Origin: Torymus aiolomorphi
Lineage: Eukaryota; Arthropoda; Insecta; Hymenoptera; Torymidae
Reading direction: 5' to 3'
Length of the DNA stretch: 64,000 nucleotides
Assembly: GCA_036365515.1 (NCBI GenBank)
Contig: CM070873.1
Location: 79,336,029-79,400,028, forward strand
Shown: piece after piece, positions 1-12,555 of the stretch
Layout: every line of letters starts with the position of its first letter
How positions within the stretch are numbered: position 1 is the stretch's first letter
Notes under the pieces: generated by a model
What the model was told of the DNA's origin: nothing
Database searches by the model: none
What the model saw: the letters and a program-made list of their open reading frames with translations, nothing else
Program-made: the position numbers and the translations under genes

Positions 1-1212
1 GGCAGAAATCGACACGAGCTAGCGTAGTTCCAGAATATCGGCAGAAACTAATGAACTATGATGCAGTGCGCGGCAGCTGATCGTCGTCGTGACGACGAGT
101 CTTGCTTTTTATTCGCGCGAGTGTGCGCTTTTTCTCTTACAGACAGAAAGAGAAAGAAAAGCCTTGATCGGCGGCTGCTGCTGCTGTCCGTGGGATCGGA
201 TCGGCCAGACTCCCACGGCGTGCGCGGCGTAGGCGAGAGAGAGAGCGAACCTTGCGCCTCGCGCGGAAAGGCGAATTATACTAATTTCCAAACGTCACGT
301 GCGTGTATACATATACAGATTATATACACGGCTCCGTGCAGCGCGAGCGCGTATGTCGTTGCGGGTGATCGAGACAGTTATACATTGTGCAGAAGGGGAG
401 TTCTTTTGTCTTGCTTCGACTTTCTGCGCGCGAGGGTTTCTTCAAGTTTCGTGGTTTTATATATAGATAGGCTTTTCGAGGTGACTGATGAACAGTACGA
501 GTCTATCATTAGTTTTCTTTTCGAAGATATTCAGTTAGTCCCGTCTTACATTGTATAATCTTAACGATAAACTTTATTGTACGAAAATCTGAACTATTTT
601 ACGTACTAAATTCGATGCGTATGTAACAATGTTCAGATCAATGGTTATACATTACTATCACCGTCCGCGATGTATTGTTTTTACTTTCGTTTCTATACGG
701 CTCGCGTTTTTGCAACACCTCTCTCTCTCCTTTCATTAGAAACATTTCTTTTTGTGCCCCCTTCTTATGGCTTATTGTGCGTATTTATTGATCGTATACA
801 GCCTTCTAATGCTACTTCACGTTTTCGTAATTCAACGAGTTATTATCTTTCTCTGTTTTGCCGCTATTGTGGCGTTTATAGAGCCTATTATGTACAAGTA
901 AGCCGGCGCGTAATCCTATCCGTAACGTTCAATATTGCGGGATAATATTTTAGCTTATTTGCAACTCCTTCTATACCTATGTTGTATATACACTTGTTCA
1001 TATTGATCTCTGAGATATAATAGAAATATTTCCTTTGTCATGTTAAACAACAGCAATCCAAGCGAATATTTGTTGGTACTGTGCATTTCAACAGATCACT
1101 TTTCCTTTCACAATATTTATTTTGTATATATACGTATTTATTAATTTTAATTAAATATGTGATAATAATATTGATAATTTTAATATTATAATATATTTAT
1201 AATTATATGTAA
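1..1212. other. gene-free stretch, probable intron
   Basis: No convincing gene. Positions 60-450 are a CpG-rich island with GA-rich and TATATA segments; the open frames in it are arginine/serine-rich low-complexity translations with no recognisable domain. From about 540 onward the DNA is AT-rich and leads into the pyrimidine tract of the first recursive splice site. Confidence 0.6.
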
Positions 1213-1244
1213 ACTAATAATTTTTTTTTTCATTACAGGTAAGT
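1213..1244 (+). promoter_or_regulatory. recursive (ratcheting) splice site 1
   Basis: A 3' splice site is fused directly to a consensus 5' splice site. A branch-point-like ACTAATA (1213-1219) is followed by a run of ten T and then CATTACAG ending at 1238, and GTAAGT begins at 1239. This is the Drosophila-type zero-nucleotide-exon architecture: the upstream exon joins at the AG, regenerates a 5' splice site and is spliced again. Two more sites of the same form lie at 16025/16026 and 32522/32523 on the same strand. Function is inferred; the sequence motif is directly visible. Confidence 0.7.
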
Positions 1245-4126
1245 TCATTTTCGGTGTCCTAAGGTCCCTATTAGCTACAGAAAATGAAGGTTAGATCTAT
1301 CTAATACTACATATTTTATAAATATTTTTAAAATTCTTAAAAAGGAAGTACAACAGTGATTTAATAATTAATTAAGACAAGACTCCTACAAAAATAACTG
1401 AGGCCCGAGTAATAGAAATTTCATTTTTTAAGGATTCAAAAAGATCGTTTAGTGATTATTACCTAAAGTTTTTTCTTTGCCATGCTGATTTGTTACGTCA
1501 TGAAATTTATTCCTACAACAATCTACAAAGGCGTTTTTGCACTCCGGTATAGTTGCATTTTTGAACCACTTTCAAATCCCATTACAATTGATTTCTTCCT
1601 ATCTTATCCACCGTACAATATTTTTTTCCACAGTCTCGTATTTATTGCGTAACGTCCATCACCCGCGCGCTCCATTCTCTTCGACTTTTCACTCGTGCGC
1701 ACGCACGTGTCAGGCGCACATAACGCACACGCCCCGAAACATTAGCGTCTCCCGCCCGCGCTCTCGACAAATTAGCTCTCTGCTGTATATATATACTCTC
1801 TCACTGCAGGCGGCAACGGAATTTTTTCACGCAGAATCCAGTCACGTGTCGCGCAGATTGTTTCGCTGTCCGCGCGCCGCCTTTTTTTCCGGCGCTGATT
1901 TCGCAAGGCTATATTACGAGCGAAGGTGAATGAGAAAGGGAATTGAAAAGCGCATAATGCGATCTGCAGCGATCGCGTATATGCTGGCTTTCGCGCGTTC
2001 GCGGATTCTCGATTATTACACGGTGATGTGCATTGTTTCTGCGGTGATTCTCACGTCCACGCCAGATAAAATATGGCCCCCGATTTGCCTCGAACGAAAT
2101 GTGTTTTTCTCCGGGAAAGACGCGATTAATTTCAATTGCCATCACGTGCCGCGAAAACTACAACTTTAATCGACTGGGGTGCGCTTTTCGAATCCGCCGC
2201 TTCGCGTGATAAATCTTTCGCTGATCGATCCGAGACCGCAAATTCTCATTACATGCTTTCTTTACAGCTCGCTGCAAGACCGCGGAATAATTTATCCACT
2301 TTATAATTAAAACGACAAATTTCAAAACGCGCGCATACGTTTCTCGAGAAATCGACCGATCGATCCAATCGCTCAACGGCGAATTTACCTACGTATCCAC
2401 GGGAACAAAACGAAAACTACAAAACTGCATGTGTAGATTTTCCAATCACACGGTGAAAAATTCCCGCCGTAAATCAAGTACGTGTACCCGCAACCGGTGA
2501 AACTCGTGACGAAATCGCCGAAGGCTCGCGCGATAAAAAAAGTTCGGAAAAACGAGACGAAAGACGTAAACCTGTTGTACCTGTGGGTATAGTGCTGTTT
2601 CGACGCTGTCGCCGTCACTGCTTCACGATCCTTTCGTCAAATCGCGTGTAAAGTCAATGGTCATCTTGTTTTCCGATTGGATGTACATTGCCGCGATGTG
2701 TTGGACTCCATCTCGTGTCGATCTGATTTTTATCTCCGCAACCGCCTGACAATCCGCAAACAAGCAATAATTTTATATTTTAAAAGGACATTCCTTATAC
2801 GAGCCCATTTCCCATGCCGTACAGAACTCGTTTCAGTATATAAAACCTCTTTTTAAAATCTCATAATCATAAATAATTCTTTTCTCATTTCATTCGCGAT
2901 TCAAAATTCGCACTTCGCCTTGGAGAGCCGTAAATCCCTGATGCAGATCCAGATCTCCCCAACTCTCCCGTGCATTACACCATTAGTTACTTTTACTTTT
3001 TACACCTAATGGCGCCAGCACACTCACGACAAGGACACTCACCCCCGCACACGCTTCCCGCTATAATATCCTCGCTCGCGCGCGTGCGCGTGTATATCCA
3101 TTACGCTATATACGTGCGCACGTAATAAATAATATCGGAGCTCCGCGCACACTCGCGGGAGCGAATTTTACGGCCTTTCCCTCGCGCATGCGTATACATA
3201 TATGTATACAGCCAGGCCTGGTCTATCTGTCGCGCCTACGCGGCACAAGGCGAGCGAGATCTAGTCGCGGAGCGTGAAAGATTACACTCGAGATTAGTCG
3301 CGCGAGCTCTTGTCGCACGGAGAGTGGATGTCGCACGTTGCTAATACAGAAACGCGCGTGTGGGTTGTGTGTTGTCGCGGGGCCGTGGGCGCGCAAGCAA
3401 AGTGAGTTACGCGCGTCGGGCCGTTTGTATGGGATGGGTGGTACGTGGATGTTTGTCGTCGAGGAACATATCGCGGGAGGTTATTTCGCGCTGTGTGTAT
3501 AGATATAGTCTGTGTGGGTTGGATTTTGAGTGATGGCTTTATTTTGAAGTTGATGCTGTAAGTGAAAATTTGTTACGGCTCGTGATGTGAGGGTTATTGA
3601 AAGACTGGGGGGTTTTGAATAATTCTGCAAGTAGGGAGACAAGCAAGTCAAATGTATAGTAAAATATATTGGAACTAATTATTATAATAAAAGGTTAGAA
3701 TGGTTCAGCTGTTGGGAAATTGCACATTATACAATTTAAAATCAAACTTGGGAATATAGCTTTTTGCTTTCAACTCAAAATCGATCGAACGTTGTAAAGT
3801 AAATTGACTGTATTGAAAATGTTTGTAATACTGATTTGCAAATTAATGTTACGAATGTACATTGATTTCGCAGCTCGTATTATATTTACAAAATAAAGTT
3901 GTACGTTGAACACTTAAACGCAAAGCCATATTCACGTTGTCGAGACTTTTAAATAGATAATTTCCAATACCCGTACCGCAAGTTCTGCGGTGCACTTATT
4001 ATACCTAAGCCTGCATTGCACTCCACAACTTTCATTGTACGGCGTAATTTACGTCTTTCTCTCACCGCGAGACCCGCGAATTGATATTTTCACGCAGTAG
4101 TATTATGTGTGGGCAACGTATATATA
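1245..4126. other. non-coding stretch with CpG-rich islands
   Basis: No supported gene. Islands lie at about 1640-2160 and 2900-3640. The second shows a sharp skew switch: 3001-3060 contains 27 C and 10 G, while 3361-3420 contains 12 C and 28 G. The change lies near 3180-3240, next to a palindromic GTATACATATATGTATAC. The flanks are AT-rich. Confidence 0.6.
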
Positions 4127-4460
4127 TACAACTTGTTCGGAAAATGTATGCGTCTGTAAACATAATCCTGTAGAGCGCAAAATTCTAAGAAAAAAGTTCC
4201 TTTACTATTTTTTCATATGACTAGTATTTTTTTAGTAACTGATGTGTTTAAATTCTTTATTTTTAATAGAAAATGTATACCTATGTTTATAAGATGATAT
4301 CTATAGATATACAAATCCTATTAAAAACAAACAATTTAAACACATCAGTTACTAGAAAAGTACTAGTCATATGAAAAAATGGTAAAGGAACTTTTTTCTT
4401 AGAATTTTGCGCTCTACAGGATTATGTTTACAGACGCATACATTTTCCGAACAAGTTGTA
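4127..4460. mobile_element. near-perfect palindromic MITE-like element
   Basis: Two 128-bp arms (4127-4254 and 4333-4460) are reverse complements with only about three mismatches, separated by a 78-bp AT-rich loop. If the ends are taken as CAACTTGTTCGG (4129 and 4458), the element is 330 bp and flanked by TA on both sides, as expected for a TA-target (Tc1/mariner-type) non-autonomous element. There is no ORF. High arm identity suggests a young insertion or arm homogenisation. A transcript through it would form a long hairpin. Confidence 0.8.
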
Positions 4461-7400
4461 CATAGTCTTACTACCGCTTACGCTAGCTCTCAACTTTTCG
4501 ATACGCCCAATATTAGCGATTAAATCTGGAAATTTTCCAGTCGCCACTGTACGCGCACGTGAAATATACACATTCGACACATTGCTTTCCTTACAATTCC
4601 GCTCCTTCGGTAATGTATAGATCGCGCATAACCGCAACTCTTTCCGAATTGCGCTTTCCGCTGCAGTTCGCCCGCTTATCTCCGTGCAATAATATATGCG
4701 TGCGGGCCATTGAATTATGCGCGCTTATCCGATGGCCAATTATCGAATTATCCAATCATCCGCGGATCTTGATTAATGGCTTTCAAAACGTAGAGAAAGA
4801 CAGAGGGAGAGAAAAATGGGGCGCACATGGGTGCGTGGGCCCGCCTTTTCGATCGAAATTGTAGCAACGCGCGCGGCAGGGCCATGAGAACGCGTGCTGC
4901 GGATGTGTTGCGCTATTGACGTAATTGCTCGTTGTCGAGATATCTAGGGGAAAAAAGGGGCAAAACGTGTGGGTGACTTTTCGAGTAAATCAATTATTCG
5001 AAAGGGTAATTGCGCGCTCGAGTGACTACGGCGCTCGATGATAAGATTTTCAATAAATATGGGTTCGAGGAGTGGGGCGCATTAAGCATGCGGATATTTT
5101 ATCTACGTCTTTATTTATTGGCGATTTTATGGCTTCGTGGCGGTTGTTTAACAGTCGGTAAATGTACGTTCCACATTAGCATGAGGATGAAAAAAAAGTG
5201 TGTTATATTTACTGCGGCGTACAATGTATCGTGATCATTTAATTTCCATACTAAATTAAAGCTGTTGTATTTTACGAACTGGAAATATGCTTCTCGTCGT
5301 TAAATTATTTAATCTCAATTTCCTTTTAAGCAAAATAATAAACAAAATCACATGTGATCTCTTATTTAAAATCGCTATAAAGTTCTTATACATTGCTAAA
5401 TAATAGATCTCTTCATTGTTGAAAATTACCAAACATTTTAGATCGTGATTATGTGGATTATTCTTTAATTAATTATTTCATTGTTATTGAAAATAACTTA
5501 CTGTACTTGCGATGTAAATTATTTCGAGGAAAATTTTCTAGCTATCGGCTTAAATAATTGCATCAAACAAGTTTCAATATCACTGCAGTTGCTTAATTTG
5601 CATTTTCCTTACGATACTATGGTGATAAAATGACTATTGTGCATGTAAAATACACATATTCTTAACTCCCATGAAGAAAAATATCTGATTAGTAGAACGT
5701 GAAGGCGTATTGTTTTTGTATCCAACATCATAATTAAATGAATTAGTTCGAAATATTTTAATTAATAATGTTAATTATGAAACTAACCCTGTGCCATAGA
5801 TATGTATCAAGGATGATACTTATCGGGAATGAAGTTTTATTTCTTTGTTTTCAGTAGACTTAAAACATAGAAGAAAAATTAAGTCTTTATTGTAAGTTTT
5901 GAGTATTTTGTAATTGAAAGCTGAATTTATTTCCTTCCGATGATATCACAATCGAAATCCTTTGAATCATTTAATTCGAGAATAATCGAAGTGACTTTCT
6001 CCCTGTCAATTTATAGCGTTTAATTATTGCGACAAAAAAGGATCATCGTATACAAAGAACTTGAACCTTAATAAAAAGCACCATTGACGTCATGGCTCCG
6101 AAAATTTTCCTTCTCGAGCGCTGCTCCTTTATCACTTAAGCGCACACATATATCCCCTTAAACTTGATAAATGAAGTCCAGTGGACATCCGGCTGCGTCC
6201 TCTCTCTCCGCCGTAGCATCCCGCAAGTCATACGTAATAAGCGGTCGCGTTGTAATTTAACGTCGCCAACGCGGATGTATGGGCATGCGCAAAAAGACCG
6301 TGTGTACGCTTTCGTGTACAACAGGTATAAAACGTGACCTGTTGCTATGCGCTGAAAAATATATCATGCAAAGTGTCTCAACGTTTAATTACTGCAAAGT
6401 TTTCAAAAATATAGCAATGTTAAAGTTTGAGTAATCAATTAATTTTAAAAAACGCTGATCTGTGGCTGACAAAAAATGTTTAGTATTCGAACTATTCAGT
6501 ACAAAAGATTTTTCTTTGCGCTCTGAATATTGCGGGTAGTGAATTCAGTAGAACAAGTTAGCTGTGGTAAGAGATACACCATCACAGCCCCTGTTCAACA
6601 TTCCCACATATATAAACCCGGCAATCATATTTTTCGCGCATACCTTCAAACGATTTGTTTGTTTTGCGCAAAATTTTCCACCGATTATCCCGTCGTCCAG
6701 AGCAAAATAATCCTCTTATATACACCAAGCGAACAAAAGAACACACGTCTGGAAAGGTTTTTAAACAGCAAACCATGCTGGAAACTACCAGATCGTTGCT
6801 CCTTCGCCTTCGCGGCCGTTCAATGCCGGGCGAGCCGTCAATTTTTAACAGCCGACAATGACCGCCGCCACCGCTACAGGTGCGTTCGGCGGTCCCTTAT
6901 ATATATACACGACAAAGGAGAAAAACGCGTGCACAGGCTATACGCGCGTGCGTGCGCGCATTTTTTTCCGGCGATCGATCGCGAACGTGCGCGCGCGCCC
7001 GCTCGGTTATTGCATTATAGCGAGAGGCATAGTGAAAGAGGGAACGGGACACCGCGCCCGCGACAGCCTTGACTCGTGAGCCGCTCTCCCGCGCCTTTCG
7101 CTCGCTCGCTCGCTCAAGTACGCCGGGTGCATGCGCGAAAGAGCGGGAGCCCGAAATGCACGCCGATCAGCGGCTAATGAACGATTTTCAGATTGAGGAT
7201 GCTAATGACGCGCGAGCTGCTGATGCTGGCAATAAAAGGAGCAGTAAATTGTTTAAACTATTTATTGCGCGCCTGGGCAATCGATTATAACAGAGCTGTG
7301 AAAACTTTTGCTGTGATAAAGGCGACGATTGATTTGGTTCGTTAATTAATTGTTAATAAATTATACTACAGACTTTGTGTCGTTGCTTTTAAAGACTTTA

Positions 7401-7980
7401 TTAAATTTAAAAAAAAAAAGTTTTTTGGTTCGTGTATGTGATGGATACAATGTAAGTTTTTATGTTTATGACAAATTGCAACAGCAATCAAAAACACGTT
7501 TTCATGCGATTTAATGCACTTTCACAAAGTGTCATCAGGTTGACTTCATGGAAAATTGAGCAATAATTTGATATTACGTATATGGCATAAAATCCATATA
7601 GGGTTAAATCACTCAATTCGTCAATTTTACCGCATTGGCTGAAATAAGAATTAATTTTGTGCGCGCGTTATTGCTTAAAGCTATAATTTAAGTATAATCG
7701 AATTGAAATGAGTACGCAGAGGTCGCTTACCTTAACACTTTTTTTTCGATCCTTTAATCAACTTCCGAATGATATGTATGAAGGTCAGGCCGAAAAATCG
7801 AACATGTAGGTCAGGAGTGTTCAATAATAATGTGATAAAACTCGTTTTATTCGAGTCAAAGCGTTCAAGTTTTTGTTATTATAAATTCTCTCTTAATTTT
7901 AAAAACGGTATTTTCTCATACAAATAACGCATGATATTTTGATTTTATTAAATGTTTAATTTGTATTCAACCCTTTTTTA
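4461..7980. other. non-coding stretch
   Basis: No supported gene. CpG-rich islands occur at about 4640-5030 and 6060-7300. The second contains a 180-codon open frame (6530-7072) with arginine-rich, low-complexity composition and no domain, which I regard as fortuitous. 5230-6050 and 7300-7980 are AT-rich. The end of this stretch is the downstream flank of the minus-strand receptor gene. Confidence 0.55.
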
Positions 7981-7994
7981 TTTATTATTTTATT
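7981..7994 (-). terminator. poly(A) signals of the receptor gene
   Basis: Read on the minus strand, two AATAAA hexamers lie 17-30 bases beyond the receptor stop codon. This is suitable placement for 3' end formation, though the local DNA is AT-rich and such hexamers are common by chance. Confidence 0.5.
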
Positions 7995-8010
7995 ATAATA
8001 AAGTGGCATA

Positions 8011-9260
8011 TCACATACTACCATTAACCACATTAATTAAACTCGTTGTTAACCTAAAAATACTAACAATAACGGTATAAAAGCATATTTCAAAAACAAA
8101 AAGAAGACTTGAAATAATCAACGAATATTGAAGAAAAACAAACGCAAATGATAATTGTTCCAACGTGATAACATAATTCTCATCATGCGTCCGTTGTGGA
8201 GGTTTCTGCAACAACCCTAATCTGCAGGCACCGCCAGCTTCGACGTATGCCGTGATTCCAGCCTCGTGTATTCTTCTGTAAGTCCTCTCCACTACCGCGC
8301 GTAGAGCAAAGTCATTTCGAAAGAGCACGACGAAGTACCTCTTGAAAAAGCCGTCCTCCATTACGTGCATGCTCTTGCTCTTGGGCACGAGATATTTGCC
8401 GGACCAGCAATCGATAACGCAGGCAACTTTGCTCCTCACCTGAATTATGTCAATGCACTCTCGGCTCGTGTACCTCATCACGACGCGGTCTGCGAAAATC
8501 GTCCCGAAGAAATACTGGTAGTACTGGCTCTCACTGTAAATCGTATAATCGAGCGTCAACAAATCTATCGGCGTCTTGACATCGTTCGAGTACTCCGGAG
8601 CAGTCTTGAGCGCGCTGAGCTTACCCTGGCAGAAGAAATTCACCGTCATGAATAAAAAGACCAAACCGATGAATATCAATTGGCGAGCACAGCTATCCGG
8701 CCTGTATTGCATCCCGAGCCCGGTGACGGCTCTCAGGACCTCGACGGCAGCGGTCACGCACGACTTTCCCAGCATGAACTTGAGGAGGATCACGATCGTC
8801 GCAAACATAATCGCCAGGAGGGTCCAAATTTCCGGCGAGAAAATCGACGACAGATACTTGCTCGCCATCAGCAGCTCCCTTCGGCTCACGTAGCAGATGC
8901 CCGACATAATGAGACTGTTCATCTCGTTGTGCCCCATGTATCGCTGCAGTTCCGAGTTTAGCTGCGTGTCGTAGCGTCCCAGCAATATGTCGCTTTGAAT
9001 GCCGGTGGGCGTGCCATTCGCGTGGATGATGCCACGTGCCGAAGGCACCGAGACTGTCAGGTTCAGCGTGGCGTTGAGCTTGTCCAGCCAGAGGACTTCG
9101 GAGAGCTCCCCGGCGACGCCGCGGATCTTGACTCCAGGCCAGTTCTCCACGTACGGGTTGATCTGGTGGATGGGGAAGCCTATCATGCGGATGGGGTAGC
9201 CGCCCAGGTTCGAGGCTTTGTCGTAGGTGAAACCCTCGCATAACCAGGTCGATGTGGAGC
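8011..9260 (-). CDS. ionotropic receptor (IR), C-terminal exon
   Basis: Last exon of a divergent insect ionotropic receptor, a ligand-gated cation channel family related to ionotropic glutamate receptors and used in chemosensation. It encodes 415 aa plus a shared glycine codon. In order: start of ligand-binding lobe S1 with the family-typical NLGGYPIRM; first membrane segment after FSPEIW (about residue 150 of the exon); pore region; another hydrophobic segment (IFIGLVFLFMTVNFF); lobe S2 ending in a FFKRYFVVLFRNDFALR stretch; and a last membrane helix (LEQLSFAFVFLQYSLIIS and onward). The 3' splice site TTTCGTTGCAG precedes the exon and matches phase 1 of the upstream exon. No internal stop or frameshift is seen. 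The orthologous subtype cannot be named from sequence alone. Confidence 0.92.
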
Positions 9261-9687
9261 CTGCAACGAAATTTTTTCCTTTGTAATTATAAAGGACCTG
9301 AGGTTGCAGAACTAAGGTATTAGCGGTCAATTAGGAAAGCGCGTAGGGTAAACCAGTTTGTCTAGATAGCAGAGGTAGAAAAATTCAAAGTGCAAAAAGT
9401 TGTGCCAATTACAATTCTCCGCGAATGCGAACAAATTTTGACATTCACTTTTATTAGCTAGTTAAATATTTCGCGGATAAACCAGTTTTGCCGAGCGCAC
9501 ATTCGCACTAATGCGTTAACCCGTACAACAAAACGAGGACATAAAATCGACTTCCAATTTATTCAATACTCGAGTTATTCCGGCAAGAAAATATACGTAC
9601 ATACGTGTATATCGGCAAGAAAAAGTACTCGGCAACGCTTTCGAAATACACGCGAGCATTCGCAGGGGGCGAGCTAAAAATAAATAC

Positions 9688-10274
9688 CTTCGGATGTGTT
9701 ATAAGATATCGCGAATAAGGAAAAAGGATGGGCATTGTCTTGCCGGTAGCGTCCCAGCTCCATCCAAGCTGCATTGGGCGCACGGCTGGTAAAAGGATTG
9801 AACGTGTGCGCAAGGACGTTGCGTCTCTCGTCGCGACACGCGAAAACCGCCGAGAGTATTCCAAAGTCCCAGGCGACTTTCAAATGAGCGTGCGCGCTTT
9901 TGCAGCTATCGCTCGTCCCCGTCTTCTCGATTGCGAAGTGGCCGTCTTGGTTCCACCACGTTGAATTCTTGAGCTTGTGCAGAGCGAGCCTCAGGGCTTC
10001 CGGCTCGTCGAATTCGGAGATGATGAATTTTCCCGCCGGCTGCGGCGCGAACAATGCGTCGTTTGCGTTGAGTATTGTGTAACGGTGTGGTTTTTTGGAA
10101 TAGTCGCTTATATCGTCGTATTCCTTCAGTCCGAGCAGGCTTACCGTGTAAGGATGTAATGTGTAATCGTGGAGGTATTGGTAGCTCCAGTTTCGAATGA
10201 ATACTATCGGCTCGTTTTTCTGCGGCAGGCAGTCGTTGAATATTTTTATCTTCAAAATAAAACATTTATTTTTA
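9688..10274 (-). CDS. ionotropic receptor (IR), N-terminal-domain exon
   Basis: Penultimate exon of the same receptor, separated from the last exon by a 427-bp intron (9261-9687). It ends AAG|GTATTT in phase 1, and splicing joins SYNTSEG to STSTWLCEG in frame. It encodes the short extracellular N-terminal region. The stretch LHKLKNSTWWNQDGHF followed by AWDFGILSAVFACRD and TFNPFTSR is the arrangement normally seen before the ligand-binding domain in insect IRs. The 5' boundary is uncertain. An in-frame stop lies just upstream, so the exon must begin at AAG|T (10274), which suits a phase-2 donor, or at GAAG|A (10249), which suits a phase-0 donor. There is no in-frame ATG at the start, so at least one more upstream exon is expected. 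Confidence 0.85.
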
Positions 10275-11065
10275 CTTGTAATTAAATTTCATCGGAAGTT
10301 AAAGTATTTGCATTGTTACCGAAATTATTGGTACTTTCACAACATTTTTAAAAAATATTCTTGTATTCCCTGAAGAAAGACATGAGTCAAATGCAATTAT
10401 AAATAAAATGTACACATCATAAAATCTATTAAATGCATTAACCATATTGCCAAATGCTTTGTATTCTTAATTTATTTATTCTAACATAACCTGTCACGCA
10501 CCGCAACAACAACACGAATGAGAAAAATTATAAAAGTAAGTAATCTAAGTAATTAAGTTAAGTGCTACAAATGTATAGACGGAAAAGACGGGGAATCAAT
10601 ACTTTCACTTTTTATGAACTTCAATTAAATTACGTTGAAAAGGAACATTTATATTATAATAACAGTTGAAAAACTAAATGTCATTTTAATAATATTTTCA
10701 AAAATGTCTAGAGATGTAAACATTTTTTTTTTAAATATTTAAGTGCTTTTTTAGTTACACGCCTAAAAAGATACTAGAAAAAAAATTAGCACTATATTCG
10801 TATGGCCACGGAAATCTTAGTATGCTAAACAATAGGCAGCGTAATTCGTTTGATAATGATCAGTCTAATCTGGTAATCTAACATCCTGTTTTCTCACTGA
10901 TAAAACCGAAAGTGAAAAATGTTTTGAGGAAAACGACGGAATGGTGTTGTCCCATGCGGTTTCATTGCTTACATCACGCTTATGAAAATGCCCGAGATTA
11001 CGAGACTTCCCGTTATGGACAAAAAATTTTTGGCCGAACAAAAAGGAGTTGGAAGCTTCACTCAC

Positions 11066-11223
11066 TGTCCCACTTGAGTGTTATTTTTTGCGCCCGTTTG
11101 CGACAGTGTGGCGTGCTTGGTTTTGACAATTGAAAAATTTCCTCCTATTTTCTGGGATTGCGAGCTGGGCACTTTGAAACAAAGGACCATTTGGAAAATA
11201 ATAAATTGCCACACTAATGACAT
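11066..11223 (-). CDS. possible first exon with signal peptide for the receptor
   Basis: An ATG at 11223 (minus strand) opens a 53-codon frame beginning MSLVWQFIIFQMVLCFKV followed by PSSQSQ, which looks like a secretory signal peptide with a cleavage region. The frame would end at GGACA|GTGAGT, a strong donor in phase 2. Joining this donor to the AAG|T acceptor at 10274 keeps frame and gives a 664-aa receptor, a normal length for an insect IR. The acceptor has a weak pyrimidine tract, so an extra exon may lie in the 791-bp gap. What is seen is the ORF and donor; the link to the receptor is inference. Confidence 0.4.
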
Positions 11224-12350
11224 TTTCACAAGAGGTATATCGCAATGGCTACACTTATTTTGACTCTATTTAAATAAAATTATTCAAAATGGCGTTTTTT
11301 ACATTTTCCTTCTTAAATTGTAACAGTACATGTTACGTAAACATGTAATAACACTTTGACCGCAAATATTATGTTAATGGCTAATGTGACCGTTCACGAG
11401 AATTACACTGTAATAGCCATACATAAATTTTAAATCAATCCATCCGATCAATATCACTTAACAAATTAAGAGAATGACGTTTAAATTTCTGATAAAAATT
11501 CAATATAAGCGAACACAACCTGTAGCAATTATTTAAAATTATAATATTATACTATCACTCGTTAAACCGAGTCCACGAAAGCAGTTCGTCGACATTTTCC
11601 CATGCCTCGTTCACTGTAAAGAAAGAAAAAAACACCTTCACAATCGCATTTTGCACGATATTGAATCTTAATTCGATATCCGTCGACGCGTCTAAAATAA
11701 TTTTCTCACATTATACACTGCGCGCGCTCCACAAGCCAGCTTTATATATATATACACACATACGTACATACGCCGCGCAAACGACGAAAGATCCCGATTG
11801 TTTGCGAATGCCGCGCGCGCTTTCAACGATCGCCGCGCGTACCTATAGACACACTCTCGCGGGTGCGCGTGCTCAGCTCAATCGGCGCAATCAATTTTGC
11901 CCCGATATAATTACACGCGGCTGCCGCCGCCGCCGCCGCAGCGTTACGTAAATCACACACAAATGGATCATAAAGAAAAGCGCGGGGAAAAAAGCCGAGC
12001 GAAGAAAATTCGTGCTCCATTGGTTACAGCCGCGCACGCGCGCGGACATTCGCTTGGTGTCTGTAGCAGTGCCATTGTATATATATAGCTGGTCCGCGGC
12101 ACCGCGCGCACTGTATTTCGTGCGGTAATCGCGATCGGATCGTCGGAAATTGTAAATTTCAGAACGTTCGTTAGCTACGAGATGAACGGTGTCTATAAGG
12201 AAGTGCTCGCGTTTGTTTATTAAATCTTTAGCATTCTTTTATAGCTCTGGATTTGCAATTTATGCAGTAATTTGAATTTTTCATTAGTCCAAAGAAATTT
12301 AAAACAACGATAAGTATAAAAATTAATAATTACCCTTTATGTCATGTTTA
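11224..12350. other. non-coding stretch upstream of the receptor
   Basis: No gene is seen beyond the candidate first exon. 11224-11640 is AT-rich and could hold the receptor promoter, but I see no decisive element. 11640-12140 is a CpG-rich island containing a TATATATATA run and a short GCCGCC repeat (11922-11941). Confidence 0.5.
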
Positions 12351-12555
12351 AGGTGATGCGATACCCACGCTATTATTCAATTCTGGGTTCCCGTTTTTCT
12401 TCTTCAATTTTAAACTTTTTGAAAAAAACTCTTTGACACGTTTTAAGTTTAATAAAGAACTATAACGTATCAAAGAGTTTTTTCCTTAAAATTAAAAATT
12501 GAATGAGAAAAACAGGAACCCAATTTTGAGTAATAGTGTGGGTATCGCATCACCT
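12351..12555. mobile_element. 205-bp palindromic MITE-like element
   Basis: The ends AGGTGATGCGATACCCAC (left) and its reverse complement (right) bound a nearly full-length inverted repeat about 90 bp per arm, with several mismatches and indels. The spacer is short and AT-rich, and there is no ORF. No clear target-site duplication is seen; both flanks contain TTA. The arms are more diverged than in the 4127-4460 element, so it is probably older or a different family. Confidence 0.7.

Noticed and set aside
6530..7072. 180-codon plus-strand open frame
   Set aside because: Arginine/histidine-rich low-complexity translation over a CpG-rich island, overlapping open frames in other phases, no domain, and no splice or poly(A) context.
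10865..11065. 66-codon minus-strand frame between candidate receptor exons
   Set aside because: No similarity to receptor N-terminal regions; begins at the GTGAGT donor region and would need an unsupported acceptor.
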